36,976 bases of DNA from Acidobacteriota bacterium (GCA_021798735.1 JAJZCA010000003.1:1-36976), one strand, 5' to 3'; shown: positions 27,201 to 36,976, numbered from the stretch's first letter. Made by a program: numbers and translations. Notes: a model not told the origin generated them from the letters alone.

Positions 27201-28244
27201 TCACTTCTTGATGACCGCCTGAAGACCGCTCGCCAGTTCCAGCAGTTCATCCCCAACGATGCGGTTTTTCGCGATGGCGTCTGCCAGCGGAATGTCCGTG
27301 ATTTCCCTCCCCCGAAGAACGACGATGCGACCAAATTTTCCCTTATGCGCCAAATCGATGGCGGCCGAACCGTAGCGGGTGGCGAGCATGCGATCAAACG
27401 CCGTAGGGGTTCCACCGCGCTGCGTGTGGCCCAGGTTGACGGCGCGCGTCTCGAAACCGGTACGTTTCTCAATCTCATCCGCGACATACTGACCAATGCC
27501 GAGCAGACGAGCATGACCGAATTCGTCTACCACTTTGCCGTGTGTTGCGACTTCACCGGAGGCCGGCATCTTGGCGCCTTCGGCAACCACAACGATGCTG
27601 AAAAATTTTCCGCGCGCTCGGCGCTCCTTGATGCGGGCAATCACCATTTCCAGGTCGATCGGCTTTTCCGGAACCAAAATGGCATCCGCCCCGCCGGCAA
27701 TTCCGCTGTAGAGAGCGATCCAGCCGGCATCGCGGCCCATCACCTCGCACACAATCACGCGGCTATGAGCTTCGGCGGTGGTGTGGAGCCGGTCAACGGC
27801 CTCGGTGGCAATACTCACCGCGGTATCGAAGCCGAAGCAGACGTCTGTGCCGCTCAGGTCGTTGTCAATGGTCTTGGGTACGCCGACGCAAGGCACGCCT
27901 TTCTCAACCAGCGCATTGGCCACGCCCTGGGTATCGTCCCCGCCAATGGTGATCAGCGCGTCCAATTTGTTGCGCTGGATAGTTGCAATGCATTGCTCGA
28001 TGCCACCCGGTTTCTTCCTGACGTTCGTGCGAGAGGTGCGCAGAATGGTCCCGCCCAGTTGCAGGATTCCAGAAACGCTCTCGATGGTCAGTGGCATGGT
28101 CTTGTCGTCCAGAACCCCCCGCCAGCCTTCCATGAAGCCAATAAAATCATCGCCGTAATGAAAAATGCCTTTGCGCACGGCTGCGCGAATCACGGCGTTC
28201 AGGCCGGGACAATCCCCGCCACCCGTCAGAATTCCTACCCGCAT
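27201..28244 (-). CDS. pfkA: 6-phosphofructokinase family; active-site residues predict PPi dependence
   Basis: 347 aa; MRVGILTGGGDCPGLNAVIRA, ITIGGDDTQGVANAL, GVPKTIDNDLSGTD, VEVMGRDAGWIAL-like CEVMGRDAGWIAL. Confidence 0.93.
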   Translation of the reverse strand: MRVGILTGGGDCPGLNAVIRAAVRKGIFHYGDDFIGFMEGWRGVLDDKTMPLTIESVSGILQLGGTILRTSRTNVRKKPGGIEQCIATIQRNKLDALITIGGDDTQGVANALVEKGVPCVGVPKTIDNDLSGTDVCFGFDTAVSIATEAVDRLHTTAEAHSRVIVCEVMGRDAGWIALYSGIAGGADAILVPEKPIDLEMVIARIKERRARGKFFSIVVVAEGAKMPASGEVATHGKVVDEFGHARLLGIGQYVADEIEKRTGFETRAVNLGHTQRGGTPTAFDRMLATRYGSAAIDLAHKGKFGRIVVLRGREITDIPLADAIAKNRIVGDELLELASGLQAVIKK

Positions 28245-28309
28245 GATGCTTTCTCCTTGTCAACAAATCGCAGAACTTGAATCTATTTTATAGTTCAAAT
28301 CGGATGAAG

Positions 28310-28853
28310 CTATGGCAGTTTGGCACTCTTGAGCCGTAATGCAATCTTATTCGCAAGAGAATCAGTCAGCTGGCCTACGATAGGCACCCCTACACTTTCG
28401 GAACCGATGGCGCGAATATACGGCTCACGGATGACATCCGTTTGCTCGAATACTTTTTTGCTGCGGGGACCAATGACCCAATAATGAACGGTAGCGCTCT
28501 CTCGGCGGGAACCGAAAGGACTGAATACTGCCCCCGCATGGTATGCCTCGATCTCACCTTCAAGCAGATATACCTTCCGCGAGCCGATCGGCGCTGTCGA
28601 AACAACCTCGAACTTCTTCCCATCCCCGGCCCGCAGCGTGGCAATCATCTGCGCTTGTACTTTACTCGGAATGTAGGGCCCATCGACATTGGGTGCAACT
28701 GTAAAAGTTTGGACCACAGGACGGGAAGATTGGAATTGACCTTTGCTATTGGCAGTCCCGCACCGCTTGTTCGTATGCTGCCGCCAAAGGAGTCATCGCG
28801 GCCAAAGTAACAATGAAAACCCTGAATGTATAGTTGTGCAGAAAACTTTTCAT
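28310..28853 (-). pseudogene. Small secreted protein of unknown family, interrupted by one frameshift (or sequencing error)
   Basis: Signal peptide ORF from ATG 28853 (MKSFLHNYTFRVFIVTLAAMTPLAAAYEQAVRDCQ, TAG ending at 28746). The +1-shifted frame continues TANSKGQFQSSRPVVQTFTVAPNVDGPYIPSKVQAQ... to the stop at 28310. Confidence 0.55.
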
Positions 28854-28952
28854 ACACTTTGCATGTCCTCTCAAAGAACAACGCAAGTCATTCTGCAGTC
28901 ACGATTGATTCGTATCGCCGATTTGACGTGCCCAGTACACGCCGGTTAGCAG

Positions 28953-30755
28953 TTAACGATGGGAGGTGGCTTCGTCCCGGTAGAAGCGATCAATTTCCTC
29001 TGCGTAACGCTGCGCCACCACGGGGCGCTTCAGCTTCATGCTGGGCGTGATCTCGCCGGAATCGAGTGTCCACTCGTCGGCAACGACAAGGATGCGTTTC
29101 AAGGTTTCGAAGCTGGCCAGCGACGCATTCACTCGATCCACCACCTGTTGATAGAGAGCCAGCACTTCCGGATGCGTCACCAGTTGTTGGCGATTGACCA
29201 ACGCGATCCCCTTCTCTTTCGCCCAGCTTTCCAGCGCCGGGAAATTCGGGGAGATCAGCACTGACGCGAATTTTTTCTTGTCGCCGACAACAGCAGCGTT
29301 ACCCACAAACCGATCGGCCTTCAACTGATTTTCAATCGGCTGGGGAGCAATCAGCTTGCCGCCGGAGGTTTTCAGCAGGTCTTTTTTCCGGTCGGTAATG
29401 TAGAGAAAACCATCTTCGTCGAAACGGGCCACATCTCCTGTACGAAACCATCCCTCCGCATCGAAGCTTTCGGCGGTGGCCTCCGGTTTGTTCCAATAAC
29501 CTCGAAAAACAGAAGGCCCCCGCACCAGCAATTCTCCGTCCGCAGCCAGCTTGGTTTGGACGTTCGGAAGCGGCTTGCCAACGCTACCCATACGGCACGG
29601 CAAATGAGTGTTCAGGGCAACCACTGGGGAAGTCTCAGTGAGGCCGTAGCCCTCCTGAATGCGGATGCCTGCGTCCAGAAACCAACTGGCGGTGTCGAGA
29701 CCCAGCGGCGCGCCTCCAGAGACGAACGTGCCAACGCGACCTCCAAAGCCCTGCTGAATTTTGCGAAATACGAGACGATTCGCCAATTTCCAGGAAGCCT
29801 TTTGCGGCGTCGCTCCAGCCAGCAGCGTGGCGCGATTCTTGCCGCCGCGTCGCAATGACCAATGCAAGATAGCAGAAGTCGCACGGGAACCCAGGGCACG
29901 CCGCACCACCTCCTGGCGAACTTTTTCGTAGACGCGTGGCACTCCGATGAATACCGTCGGGCGTACTTCGCTCATGGCCTGCTTCAACAAATCAAACGGA
30001 GAGCAATAGGCGATGGTTGCGCCGTGGCAGAGAAGAGCATAATCGACATGCCGCGCGGTGATGTGTGACAGCGGCAGATACGAAATACAGATGTCCTGAC
30101 GCCCCCAGTGAAACGCAGCGGTGGAGACGTTTAGATTTGAAGCAATGTTGCCATGGGTGAGCATGACCCCCTTCGCTTCGCCGGTCGTGCCGGAGGTGTA
30201 CATGATGGTGGCCAGGTCTTCCGGCTGAACATCGTAGGCGCGGCGGTCGAAGTTGCTGTCGCGCTCGAAACTGCCGCTGGCAGCGCGGTTGTCTGGCATA
30301 AAATCACCAAACCAGACGGCCTGAGTCACTTCAGGAGCGTGATCCATCAAGACGATCCGTTCGATTTTTGTCTGGTCACGCAGCGCGGCAACTTTTTCAT
30401 ATTGCTGCGCGCTGGACACGACCACAATGCGTGCCCCAGAGTCGGCCAGCATCGCGGCCACCTGCTGTGCGGTTAAACTGGGGTAGAGCGGGACATCGAC
30501 CGCACCCAGCGCCATGACAGCAAAATCGGTGACAGCCCACTCCCAGCGATTTTCCGCGAGAATCGCCACCCGATCGCCCTTCGCGATGCCCCAGCCGGAG
30601 AGCGCGGCGGCAAATGCGCAAACGCGCTGGTAGAGTTGGCGTCCGGTGATGGGCTGCCACTTCGCTGCGGCATCCCGCCACTGCATCACCCGCTCGTCGC
30701 CGGCGCTGCAGGCACGAAAAAAAACATCATTCAGCGTCTTCAGGTCGAATGTCAT
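28953..30755 (-). CDS. Long-chain acyl-CoA synthetase / AMP-dependent synthetase
   Basis: AMP-binding motifs (ATIMYTSGTTGEAKGVMLTHGN, IQEGYGLTETSPVVALN, GWFRTGDVARFDEDGFLYITDRKKDLLKTSGGKLIAP). Confidence 0.95.
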   Translation of the reverse strand: MTFDLKTLNDVFFRACSAGDERVMQWRDAAAKWQPITGRQLYQRVCAFAAALSGWGIAKGDRVAILAENRWEWAVTDFAVMALGAVDVPLYPSLTAQQVAAMLADSGARIVVVSSAQQYEKVAALRDQTKIERIVLMDHAPEVTQAVWFGDFMPDNRAASGSFERDSNFDRRAYDVQPEDLATIMYTSGTTGEAKGVMLTHGNIASNLNVSTAAFHWGRQDICISYLPLSHITARHVDYALLCHGATIAYCSPFDLLKQAMSEVRPTVFIGVPRVYEKVRQEVVRRALGSRATSAILHWSLRRGGKNRATLLAGATPQKASWKLANRLVFRKIQQGFGGRVGTFVSGGAPLGLDTASWFLDAGIRIQEGYGLTETSPVVALNTHLPCRMGSVGKPLPNVQTKLAADGELLVRGPSVFRGYWNKPEATAESFDAEGWFRTGDVARFDEDGFLYITDRKKDLLKTSGGKLIAPQPIENQLKADRFVGNAAVVGDKKKFASVLISPNFPALESWAKEKGIALVNRQQLVTHPEVLALYQQVVDRVNASLASFETLKRILVVADEWTLDSGEITPSMKLKRPVVAQRYAEEIDRFYRDEATSHR

Positions 30756-30972
30756 CGCTGCCCTCTTGTGGCCTGTAAAGCATCGGATTCATTGCTGCGA
30801 TGCCACATATAAACCTCGTTATATCAGACTTATGGATCGACTTACGCGATCGTAAATCAGACGCGAATTTTTCATTTTCCATTCGACGGCTCCATGCCTT
30901 ACGGTCCGACTTCTAAGGGCGGCCCGATTTCTTTGCCGCTCTTCTTTCGTCAATCTCCCCAAAAAAGAATGA

Positions 30973-31009
30973 TTGTATATTTATGCACAACTTTGTATTG
31001 TTATACACT
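30973..31009 (+). promoter_or_regulatory. Two tandem ARG-box-like palindromes upstream of argR
   Basis: TTGTATATTTATGCACAA (30973-30990) and TTTGTATTGTTATACACT (30992-31009; core TGTAT-TGTT-ATACA), centres about 19 bp apart. Confidence 0.5.
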
Positions 31010-31040
31010 GAGAAAAGCCGCGCTTTGCGTGGAGGTCGCC

Positions 31041-31481
31041 ATGAAGAATCAACGCCACAACGCGATCCGTCAACTGCTGGGCGAGGGCCCTGTCGTTAGC
31101 CAGGACCAGTTGCGTCGCAAACTGGTGCGACGGGGATTCGATGTAACCCAGGCCACGCTATCGCGGGACATTCGCGACTTGCGGCTGTACAAGGGACCGA
31201 ATGGTTATGCCGTGCCCAATGGTTCCTCGGGAGAGGACGACCTGCCCTCGCTGGACGATGTGTTTGCGGATTTCGGTCTGGCCGTCCGGCAGGCGACGAA
31301 CCAACTTGTACTGCGTACGACAACAGGCAGCGCTCAGCCGGTGGCTGCTGCACTCGATCATGAACATATACCGGAAGTGCTGGGTACGATCGCTGGAGAT
31401 GACACAGTCCTGATTATTTGTCAGGACCAGAAACATGCCAGCAGCTTGCGCCATCGCCTGGAGAATTTGCTCGAAGCATGA
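31041..31481 (+). CDS. argR: Arginine repressor
   Basis: MKNQRHNAIRQLLGEGPVVSQDQLRRKLVRRGFDVTQATLSRDIRDLRLYKGPNGYAVP and C-terminal domain (PEVLGTIAGDDTVLIICQD); heads an arg operon. Confidence 0.93.
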   Translation: MKNQRHNAIRQLLGEGPVVSQDQLRRKLVRRGFDVTQATLSRDIRDLRLYKGPNGYAVPNGSSGEDDLPSLDDVFADFGLAVRQATNQLVLRTTTGSAQPVAAALDHEHIPEVLGTIAGDDTVLIICQDQKHASSLRHRLENLLEA

Positions 31482-32542
31482 CTTCCCCTCAACACCAAAC
31501 CGCAGTGTTCGGCGTCAGCGGCTATGCCGGCGCAGAGCTGGCACACCTGCTGCTGCATCATCCGCGGCTGCGCGGACGCGCACCTCTGTTCTTCGGTCGG
31601 ACTGAAGAAGAGAAAGGCACACGTGTCGCGCTGACAGATCTTCATCCTCAGCTTGCGGACAACAACGGCGCGTCAAATGCGACCGTGGAACCATTTCACT
31701 GGGATGCACTGGGCAAGCAAAAAGTCGACGTGGTGTTTCTGGCCACGCCGCATGAGCAGTCGCGCGCATGGGTGCCGAAACTATTGGAGCATGGAGTGCG
31801 CGTCATCGACTTGAGCGGCGCATGGCGGCTGGATGAGGAAGCCAATCGCGCAATTTACAAGCTGGAAGATCACGATCCCGCTGCAGCACAGTCTATCCAG
31901 CAAGGGGCGGTGTACGGATTGCCGGAATTGCATCGAGACGAGATTGCAAAGGCGAAGCTGGTTGCCAATCCGGGCTGCTACGCAACTTCAGTCATTCTGG
32001 CGCTGGCCCCCTTGATTCGCGAAAAGAAAATCGATCTGGAACGCGGAATTGTGTGCGATTCAAAATCGGGGGTTTCCGGAGCGGGGAAAACGCCAACCGC
32101 AAAAACGCATTTTATGCACGCGGCCGACAATCTCTCCGCGTACTCCGTATTCAACCACCGGCATACAGGCGAATTATTGGAGCAACTCGGATTGAAAGCG
32201 CAGGACATTATTTTTACGCCGCATCTATTGCCAATTCCTCGCGGGATCTTTTCGACCGTCTATGTAAATCTGGCGCAACGAACAGCGCCAGAAGAGATCG
32301 ATGCGTGTTTTCGCGGCTTCTATGCGAATTCTCCGATGGTCCGGTGGTATGGGACGCGGTTGCCGGAAATTCAATATTGCGTTCGGACCAGCTATTGCGA
32401 TCTCGGATTTGCACTGGCGAACGACGGGCAGAGACTGATCGTTGTCGCATGTTTGGACAATTTGCTGAAAGGCGCCGCCAGCCAGGCAGTGCAGAACATG
32501 AATCTGCTGTTCGGCTGGCCGGAGCAGGAGGGTCTCGCGTGA
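31478..32542 (+). CDS. argC: N-acetyl-gamma-glutamyl-phosphate reductase
   Basis: VFGVSGYAGAELAHLLLHHP; LVANPGCYATSVILALAPL; SGVSGAGKTP; HRHTGELLEQL. 4-nt overlap with argR. Confidence 0.94.
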   Translation: MTSPQHQTAVFGVSGYAGAELAHLLLHHPRLRGRAPLFFGRTEEEKGTRVALTDLHPQLADNNGASNATVEPFHWDALGKQKVDVVFLATPHEQSRAWVPKLLEHGVRVIDLSGAWRLDEEANRAIYKLEDHDPAAAQSIQQGAVYGLPELHRDEIAKAKLVANPGCYATSVILALAPLIREKKIDLERGIVCDSKSGVSGAGKTPTAKTHFMHAADNLSAYSVFNHRHTGELLEQLGLKAQDIIFTPHLLPIPRGIFSTVYVNLAQRTAPEEIDACFRGFYANSPMVRWYGTRLPEIQYCVRTSYCDLGFALANDGQRLIVVACLDNLLKGAASQAVQNMNLLFGWPEQEGLA

Positions 32543-33321
32543 AATTTGTCATCAAACTCGGCGGAGCCTCGCTGGAAAACCCAGTCACGCTGCGCGGCAG
32601 CACCCAGGCGATTGTCGACCTGGTGCGCAACGGTCATCAGGTCGCAGTGGTCCACGGCGGCGGAGCGGCTCTGACGCGGACGCTGGCGCAACTTGGCAAG
32701 CAGAGCGAGTTTATAGCGGGCCTGCGAATCACCGACGCGGAAACGCGCGATGCGGCTTTGATGGTGCTCGCCGGTCGCGTCAATAAGCAATTGGTGGCAG
32801 CTATTGGCAAACATGGCCAGGCAGCCGTCGGGCTTTCTGGCGGCGACGGTTTGGTTTTTCGCGCCCGCAAGAAGCGCACCGCGCCCGACCTTGGGTTCGT
32901 AGGAGAGATCGCATCCTCCGATCCGCGTTGGCTGCTGGCGATCTGGCAGATGGGCGCGATCCCCGTCCTTTCCAGCGTTGCGCTGGGGTTCGACGGCGAA
33001 TACTACAACGTCAACGCCGACGAGATGGCAGCGGCCTGCGCGATGACCTGCCATGCCGACGTGCTGGTGTTTTTGACGGATGTACCCGGAGTGCGCGGGG
33101 CGGATGGCGAAGTGATGCGCTGGCTCACGCTGAAACAAATTCCAGAACTGACGCGCACGGCCGTCGTCAGCGGTGGCATGCTGCCGAAATTGGGAGCGTG
33201 CCGCGAAGCATTGCTGGGCGGCGTGCAGCGGGTTCGGATTTTCCCCGCCGACTCCGCGGCGCTATTGCCTGATATTTGCTCAGCACGAACCCCACAAGGC
33301 ACGGAGGTGATGGTGGCATGA
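32539..33321 (+). CDS. argB: Acetylglutamate kinase
   Basis: GTG start; VIKLGGASLENP, VAVVHGGGAALTRTLA, YYNVNADEMAAACA, VFLTDVPGVRGADG, VVSGGMLPKLGACREAL. Confidence 0.94.
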   Translation: MKFVIKLGGASLENPVTLRGSTQAIVDLVRNGHQVAVVHGGGAALTRTLAQLGKQSEFIAGLRITDAETRDAALMVLAGRVNKQLVAAIGKHGQAAVGLSGGDGLVFRARKKRTAPDLGFVGEIASSDPRWLLAIWQMGAIPVLSSVALGFDGEYYNVNADEMAAACAMTCHADVLVFLTDVPGVRGADGEVMRWLTLKQIPELTRTAVVSGGMLPKLGACREALLGGVQRVRIFPADSAALLPDICSARTPQGTEVMVA

Positions 33322-34565
33322 GGCTGAACGACATTCGCACGGCGGAAGCGAAATTGCTGGTCAAGACGTATGACCGCACGCCAATCAGTTTTGTCAGCGG
33401 TGAAGGAGTCCATCTCCTGGACGAAAACGGGGTTGCATATCTTGACCTATTGAGCGGGATCGGCGTGAGCGCGCTGGGCTACGGTCATCCGGCGATTCAG
33501 GCTGCGATCGACGAGCAGAGCCGAAAACTGATGCACACCTCCAACCTCTTTTATCACCCGGGCCAGGCCGAGCTTGCCTTGCGCCTGACCGAGATGACGG
33601 GGTTGGATCGCGTATTTTTCTGCAACAGCGGCACCGAGGCATGGGAAGCTGCGTTGAAACTGGCGCGTGCTTACGCCACATTGCGCCGCGAGGAAGGTCA
33701 TCGTCTGGGCACGAAAATTCTGGCGCTGGAACACAGCTTTCATGGCCGCACCATGGGCTCGGTGTCGACAACGCACAAGCTGGCCTATCGCGGGCCTTTT
33801 GAACCGTTGTTAGCGGGCATCGAGTTCGTGCGGTTCGACGACATCGCCGATCTGGAAGCGAAATTCTCGAATGAAGTTTGCGCCGTTTGTTTGGAGCCGG
33901 TACAGGGAGAAGGCGGCATCCGTCCCGTATCAAAAGAATTTTTTGCGGCGGCGCGACGCCTGACCCAACAGACCGGCGCGCTGCTGTTGGCCGATGAAAT
34001 TCAAAGCGGACTTGGGCGGACTGGCGAGTGGTGTGCGTATCAGCACTATGGAATCCTACCGGATGTGACCACGTTGGCGAAGCCGCTTGGCGGCGGAATC
34101 CCGATTGGAGCCATGCTCTGCACGGAAGAAGCTGCGCGCGCGCTTTCCCCGGGCATGCATGGCACCACATTTGGCGGAGGCCCACTAGCCTGCGCGGTGG
34201 CAATCGCTGTTATCGATACGATGCGCCGCGACAACCTTCTGGATCATATCCGCAAGACAGGAAAATACTTTCTGGAACAATTGCAATCGCTGGCCGCGCA
34301 TCACTCCGCCATTGTGGAAGTACGCGGCAAAGGATTGATGCTGGGGATGGAATTGTCTGACGCCGCATTAGCCAAGCATGTGGTCGCGCAAATGATGGAG
34401 CGCCACATGATCATCAATCGGACGAGCGAGACGGTGTTGCGCTTTTTGCCGCCCTTCATCATCGAGCACCAACATGTTGACCAGGCAGTACATGCACTGG
34501 ATGAGATTTTGTCCAGCGCAGCAGCTGCGAATCTTTCAGCAGCAGTGCAAGGAGCCCAAGCATGA
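33318..34565 (+). CDS. argD: Acetylornithine aminotransferase
   Basis: Class III aminotransferase motifs ([79 protein letters not shown]); operon context. Confidence 0.93.
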   Translation: MRLNDIRTAEAKLLVKTYDRTPISFVSGEGVHLLDENGVAYLDLLSGIGVSALGYGHPAIQAAIDEQSRKLMHTSNLFYHPGQAELALRLTEMTGLDRVFFCNSGTEAWEAALKLARAYATLRREEGHRLGTKILALEHSFHGRTMGSVSTTHKLAYRGPFEPLLAGIEFVRFDDIADLEAKFSNEVCAVCLEPVQGEGGIRPVSKEFFAAARRLTQQTGALLLADEIQSGLGRTGEWCAYQHYGILPDVTTLAKPLGGGIPIGAMLCTEEAARALSPGMHGTTFGGGPLACAVAIAVIDTMRRDNLLDHIRKTGKYFLEQLQSLAAHHSAIVEVRGKGLMLGMELSDAALAKHVVAQMMERHMIINRTSETVLRFLPPFIIEHQHVDQAVHALDEILSSAAAANLSAAVQGAQA

Positions 34566-35683
34566 CAACAAAATCTTACGCAATGAAATCAACCGCAATC
34601 GCGCAGGATACCCCCATTTCCATCCCGGCCTCAAAATTACCGAATACGCTGGCGGGACGCGACCTCTGCTCAATCCGGGATTTGAGTGCGGCGGATGTGC
34701 GACTGATTCTGGACACTGCCCACGCCGTGAAAGCGCGGCCGGAACTCTACCGCCAGGCGCTCGCAGCCAAGCAGCTGGTGATGTTTTTTGAGAAGGATTC
34801 GCTACGCACCCGGATGACGTTTGAAGCGGGCATCAACACGCTTGGCGGCTCTGCAATTTTCATCGACCAGAAAGGTTCGCGGCTGGGAGAGCGGGAAACC
34901 CTGGCCGACGTTGCCCATAATCTGGAGCGCTGGATTGACGTGATTGTGTTGCGCACCTACAGCCACGAAACCATCACGGAGATGGCGCGGTATGCAAGGG
35001 TTCCGGTGGTGAATGCGCTCAGCGATATTGAACATCCATGTCAGGCTCTGGCAGACATTTTTACGCTGGAGGAGCGTTTCGGCAATCTGCGCGGCTTGCG
35101 GCTGGCCTATGTCGGCGACGGCAACAACGTTGCCCACTCGCTGCTGCTGACAGCGGTATTGACGGGTGCCAACATCACGTTGGCCTCTCCGAAGGGTTAT
35201 GAGCCGAAGGCGGAGTTCCTCGCTGCGGCGAGAGTATTAGCCGCCAGCGCTGAAAACATTCCGGCCGGTACCGTAGCCTGCGTCAATGATGCTAGCGAAG
35301 CTGTTTCTGGCGCGGACGCCATCTATACCGATCAGTGGACCAGCATGGGCCAGGAAAACGAAGCCGACCTGCGGCAGCAAATCTTTGCCTCCTACCAAGT
35401 GAACAACAAGATGATGTCGCTGGCGGCGCAGCATGCTGTATTTATGCACTGCCTGCCCGCGCGACGCGGCAACGAAGTCACGGATGAAGTGATGGACAGT
35501 ACGCAGTCTGTTGTCTTCGATCAGGCGGAAAATCGGATGCATGTGCAGAAGGCAATTCTTCTTCTGCTGTTGGATGCCGCCGACGATGCCACACCGCTGA
35601 CAGACCTGGCTGGCTCGCGACTCGAAGGCGTGCGACCTTTTACTCGCAAAACACATAAGCGCTCCACACAATCGTCCTTCTAA
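34562..35683 (+). CDS. argF: Ornithine carbamoyltransferase
   Basis: FFEKDSLRTRMTFEAGINTLGGSAIFID, DIEHPCQALADIFTLEE, YVGDGNNVAHSLL, MHCLPARRGNEVTDEV. Confidence 0.93.
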   Translation: MTTKSYAMKSTAIAQDTPISIPASKLPNTLAGRDLCSIRDLSAADVRLILDTAHAVKARPELYRQALAAKQLVMFFEKDSLRTRMTFEAGINTLGGSAIFIDQKGSRLGERETLADVAHNLERWIDVIVLRTYSHETITEMARYARVPVVNALSDIEHPCQALADIFTLEERFGNLRGLRLAYVGDGNNVAHSLLLTAVLTGANITLASPKGYEPKAEFLAAARVLAASAENIPAGTVACVNDASEAVSGADAIYTDQWTSMGQENEADLRQQIFASYQVNNKMMSLAAQHAVFMHCLPARRGNEVTDEVMDSTQSVVFDQAENRMHVQKAILLLLLDAADDATPLTDLAGSRLEGVRPFTRKTHKRSTQSSF

Positions 35684-35706
35684 CAAGATCTGAAAAGGAG
35701 TTTTAC

Positions 35707-36918
35707 ATGGCAAAGAAAGTTGTGTTGGCATATTCCGGCGGCCTGGACACTTCCATCATCATTCCCTGGCTGAATGAAAATTACGGCATGGATGTGATCG
35801 CGATGATCGCCGACGTTGGTCAGGGAGAAGATCTCGACGCCGTGAAGGCCAAGGCGTACGCTACGGGCGCGAAAAAAGCCGTCGTGCTCGATTTGCGTGA
35901 AGAGTTCTTGACGGATTATGTCTTCCCTACCGTCCGCGCGGGCGCCGTATATGAGGACAAATATCTGCTCGGTACATCGATGGCGCGACCTGTAATCGCC
36001 AAGCACCAGGTGGAGGTGGCATTGGCAGAAGGCGCCGAAGCCCTTTCCCACGGATCGACCGGAAAAGGCAACGATCAAGTGCGGTTTGAGCACGCGTACC
36101 AGGCACTCGCACCGGAGTTGACCATCATTGCGCCCTGGCGTGAGTGGGACTTGAAGTCGCGTGAAGATTGCCTGGACTACGCCGAAGCGCACGGCATCCA
36201 GGTTGCCCAGAGCCGCGAAAAAATTCATTCGCGCGATCGCAACCTGTGGCACATCAGCCATGAAGGCGGTGAGTTGGAAGATGCCGGCAATGCTCCGCTG
36301 GAGAGCACTTGGGTGTGGACGCGCTCGCCGCAAGATGCGCCCGATCGCACGGAGATAGTCGAGATTGGATTTGAGCAGGGGACTCCAGTCTCTGTAAACG
36401 GCATGCGACTCGACCCAGTGCAACTACTAGAGCTACTGAATGAAATTGCAGCGCGCAATGCTGTGGGACGCATTGACCTGGTCGAAAACCGCTTTGTCGG
36501 CATCAAGAGTCGCGGCATTTATGAAACGCCTGGCGGCACGTTGATTATGGCTGCGCATCGCGAGCTGGAGGCGATGACGCTGGAGCGCGAAGTGAAGCAC
36601 TACAAACAGCAGATCGCGTTGAAATATGCCGAACTGGTCTATTTCGGACTGTGGTTTACACCGCTGCGCGAGGCCCTGGACGGTTTCGTTGCCACCACGC
36701 AGAAAAGCGTGACCGGCACGGTGAAGCTGGCACTCTATAAAGGCAACGTCAGCATTGCAGGACGCGCCAGCGAGTTCGCCCTCTATTCGCCGGAACTGTC
36801 GTCGTTCACGATGGGCGCAAGCTATGACCAGAAAGATGCTGCCGGATTTATTCGCATTCTTGGCTTGCCGGCGCGCACCCTGACCCACTTGAAGAAGCAC
36901 CTGGAGACAGTGCGGTGA
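35707..36918 (+). CDS. argG: Argininosuccinate synthase
   Basis: VVLAYSGGLDTSIIIPWLNENYG, YLLGTSMARPVIAKHQVEVA, SHGSTGKGNDQVRFE. Confidence 0.97.
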   Translation: MAKKVVLAYSGGLDTSIIIPWLNENYGMDVIAMIADVGQGEDLDAVKAKAYATGAKKAVVLDLREEFLTDYVFPTVRAGAVYEDKYLLGTSMARPVIAKHQVEVALAEGAEALSHGSTGKGNDQVRFEHAYQALAPELTIIAPWREWDLKSREDCLDYAEAHGIQVAQSREKIHSRDRNLWHISHEGGELEDAGNAPLESTWVWTRSPQDAPDRTEIVEIGFEQGTPVSVNGMRLDPVQLLELLNEIAARNAVGRIDLVENRFVGIKSRGIYETPGGTLIMAAHRELEAMTLEREVKHYKQQIALKYAELVYFGLWFTPLREALDGFVATTQKSVTGTVKLALYKGNVSIAGRASEFALYSPELSSFTMGASYDQKDAAGFIRILGLPARTLTHLKKHLETVR

Positions 36919-36976
36919 AAATGTGGTCGGGCAGATTTCGTGAGCCACTCGATGCTACCTTCGATGGCTGGCAACG
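36915..36976 (+). CDS. argH: Argininosuccinate lyase, N-terminal fragment (truncated by window end)
   Basis: GTG (36915) or ATG (36921): (VK)MWSGRFREPLDATFDGWQ, the conserved ArgH N-terminus; overlaps the argG stop. Confidence 0.88.
   Translation, partial: MKMWSGRFREPLDATFDGWQ

Noticed and set aside
27189-28280. 363-aa plus-strand ORF
   Set aside because: Mirror of pfkA on the opposite strand, no motifs.
1-36976. CRISPR arrays, rRNA, toxin-antitoxin or defence islands
   Set aside because: Looked for regularly spaced repeats and defence hallmark proteins; none seen.

Overview
The window is a gene-dense bacterial chromosome segment. Gene content (acidobacterial-type TonB receptor, quinoprotein/cytochrome/ThuA group, class II RNR) suggests an Acidobacteriota-like host, but that is inference. 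From left to right: (1) the 3' end of a TolC-type outer membrane factor, an RND adaptor and an RND pump, then a small DUF2892/YgaP-like membrane protein, a small unknown protein and an OsmC-family protein; (2) a ThuA-like protein, a di-haem c-type cytochrome and a PQQ-dehydrogenase-like beta-propeller (quinoprotein); (3) on the minus strand, a cysteine-free ArsR-family regulator followed by a six-gene complex I/hydrogenase-4-like membrane complex. Its catalytic subunit has lost all four NiFe-ligating cysteines, so it is an Ehr-type, non-hydrogenase complex with the same gene content as the Mycobacterium tuberculosis Rv0081-Rv0087 locus; (4) a TonB-dependent receptor; (5) a gene graveyard with a frameshifted SDR, a nonsense-mutated and 5'-truncated SMP-30/gluconolactonase gene, and an IS701-like transposase scrap; (6) nrdJ (B12-dependent ribonucleotide reductase), an excisionase-type HTH protein, a phosphofructokinase with PPi-type signature residues, a frameshifted secreted protein and a long-chain acyl-CoA synthetase; (7) an argR-argC-argB-argD-argF-argG-argH operon running off the right edge. 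The best lead is the ArsR-controlled Ehr-type complex with tandem AT-rich operator-like repeats. No CRISPR array, rRNA or convincing tRNA was seen. All family calls were made by reading the proteins; no database search was run.
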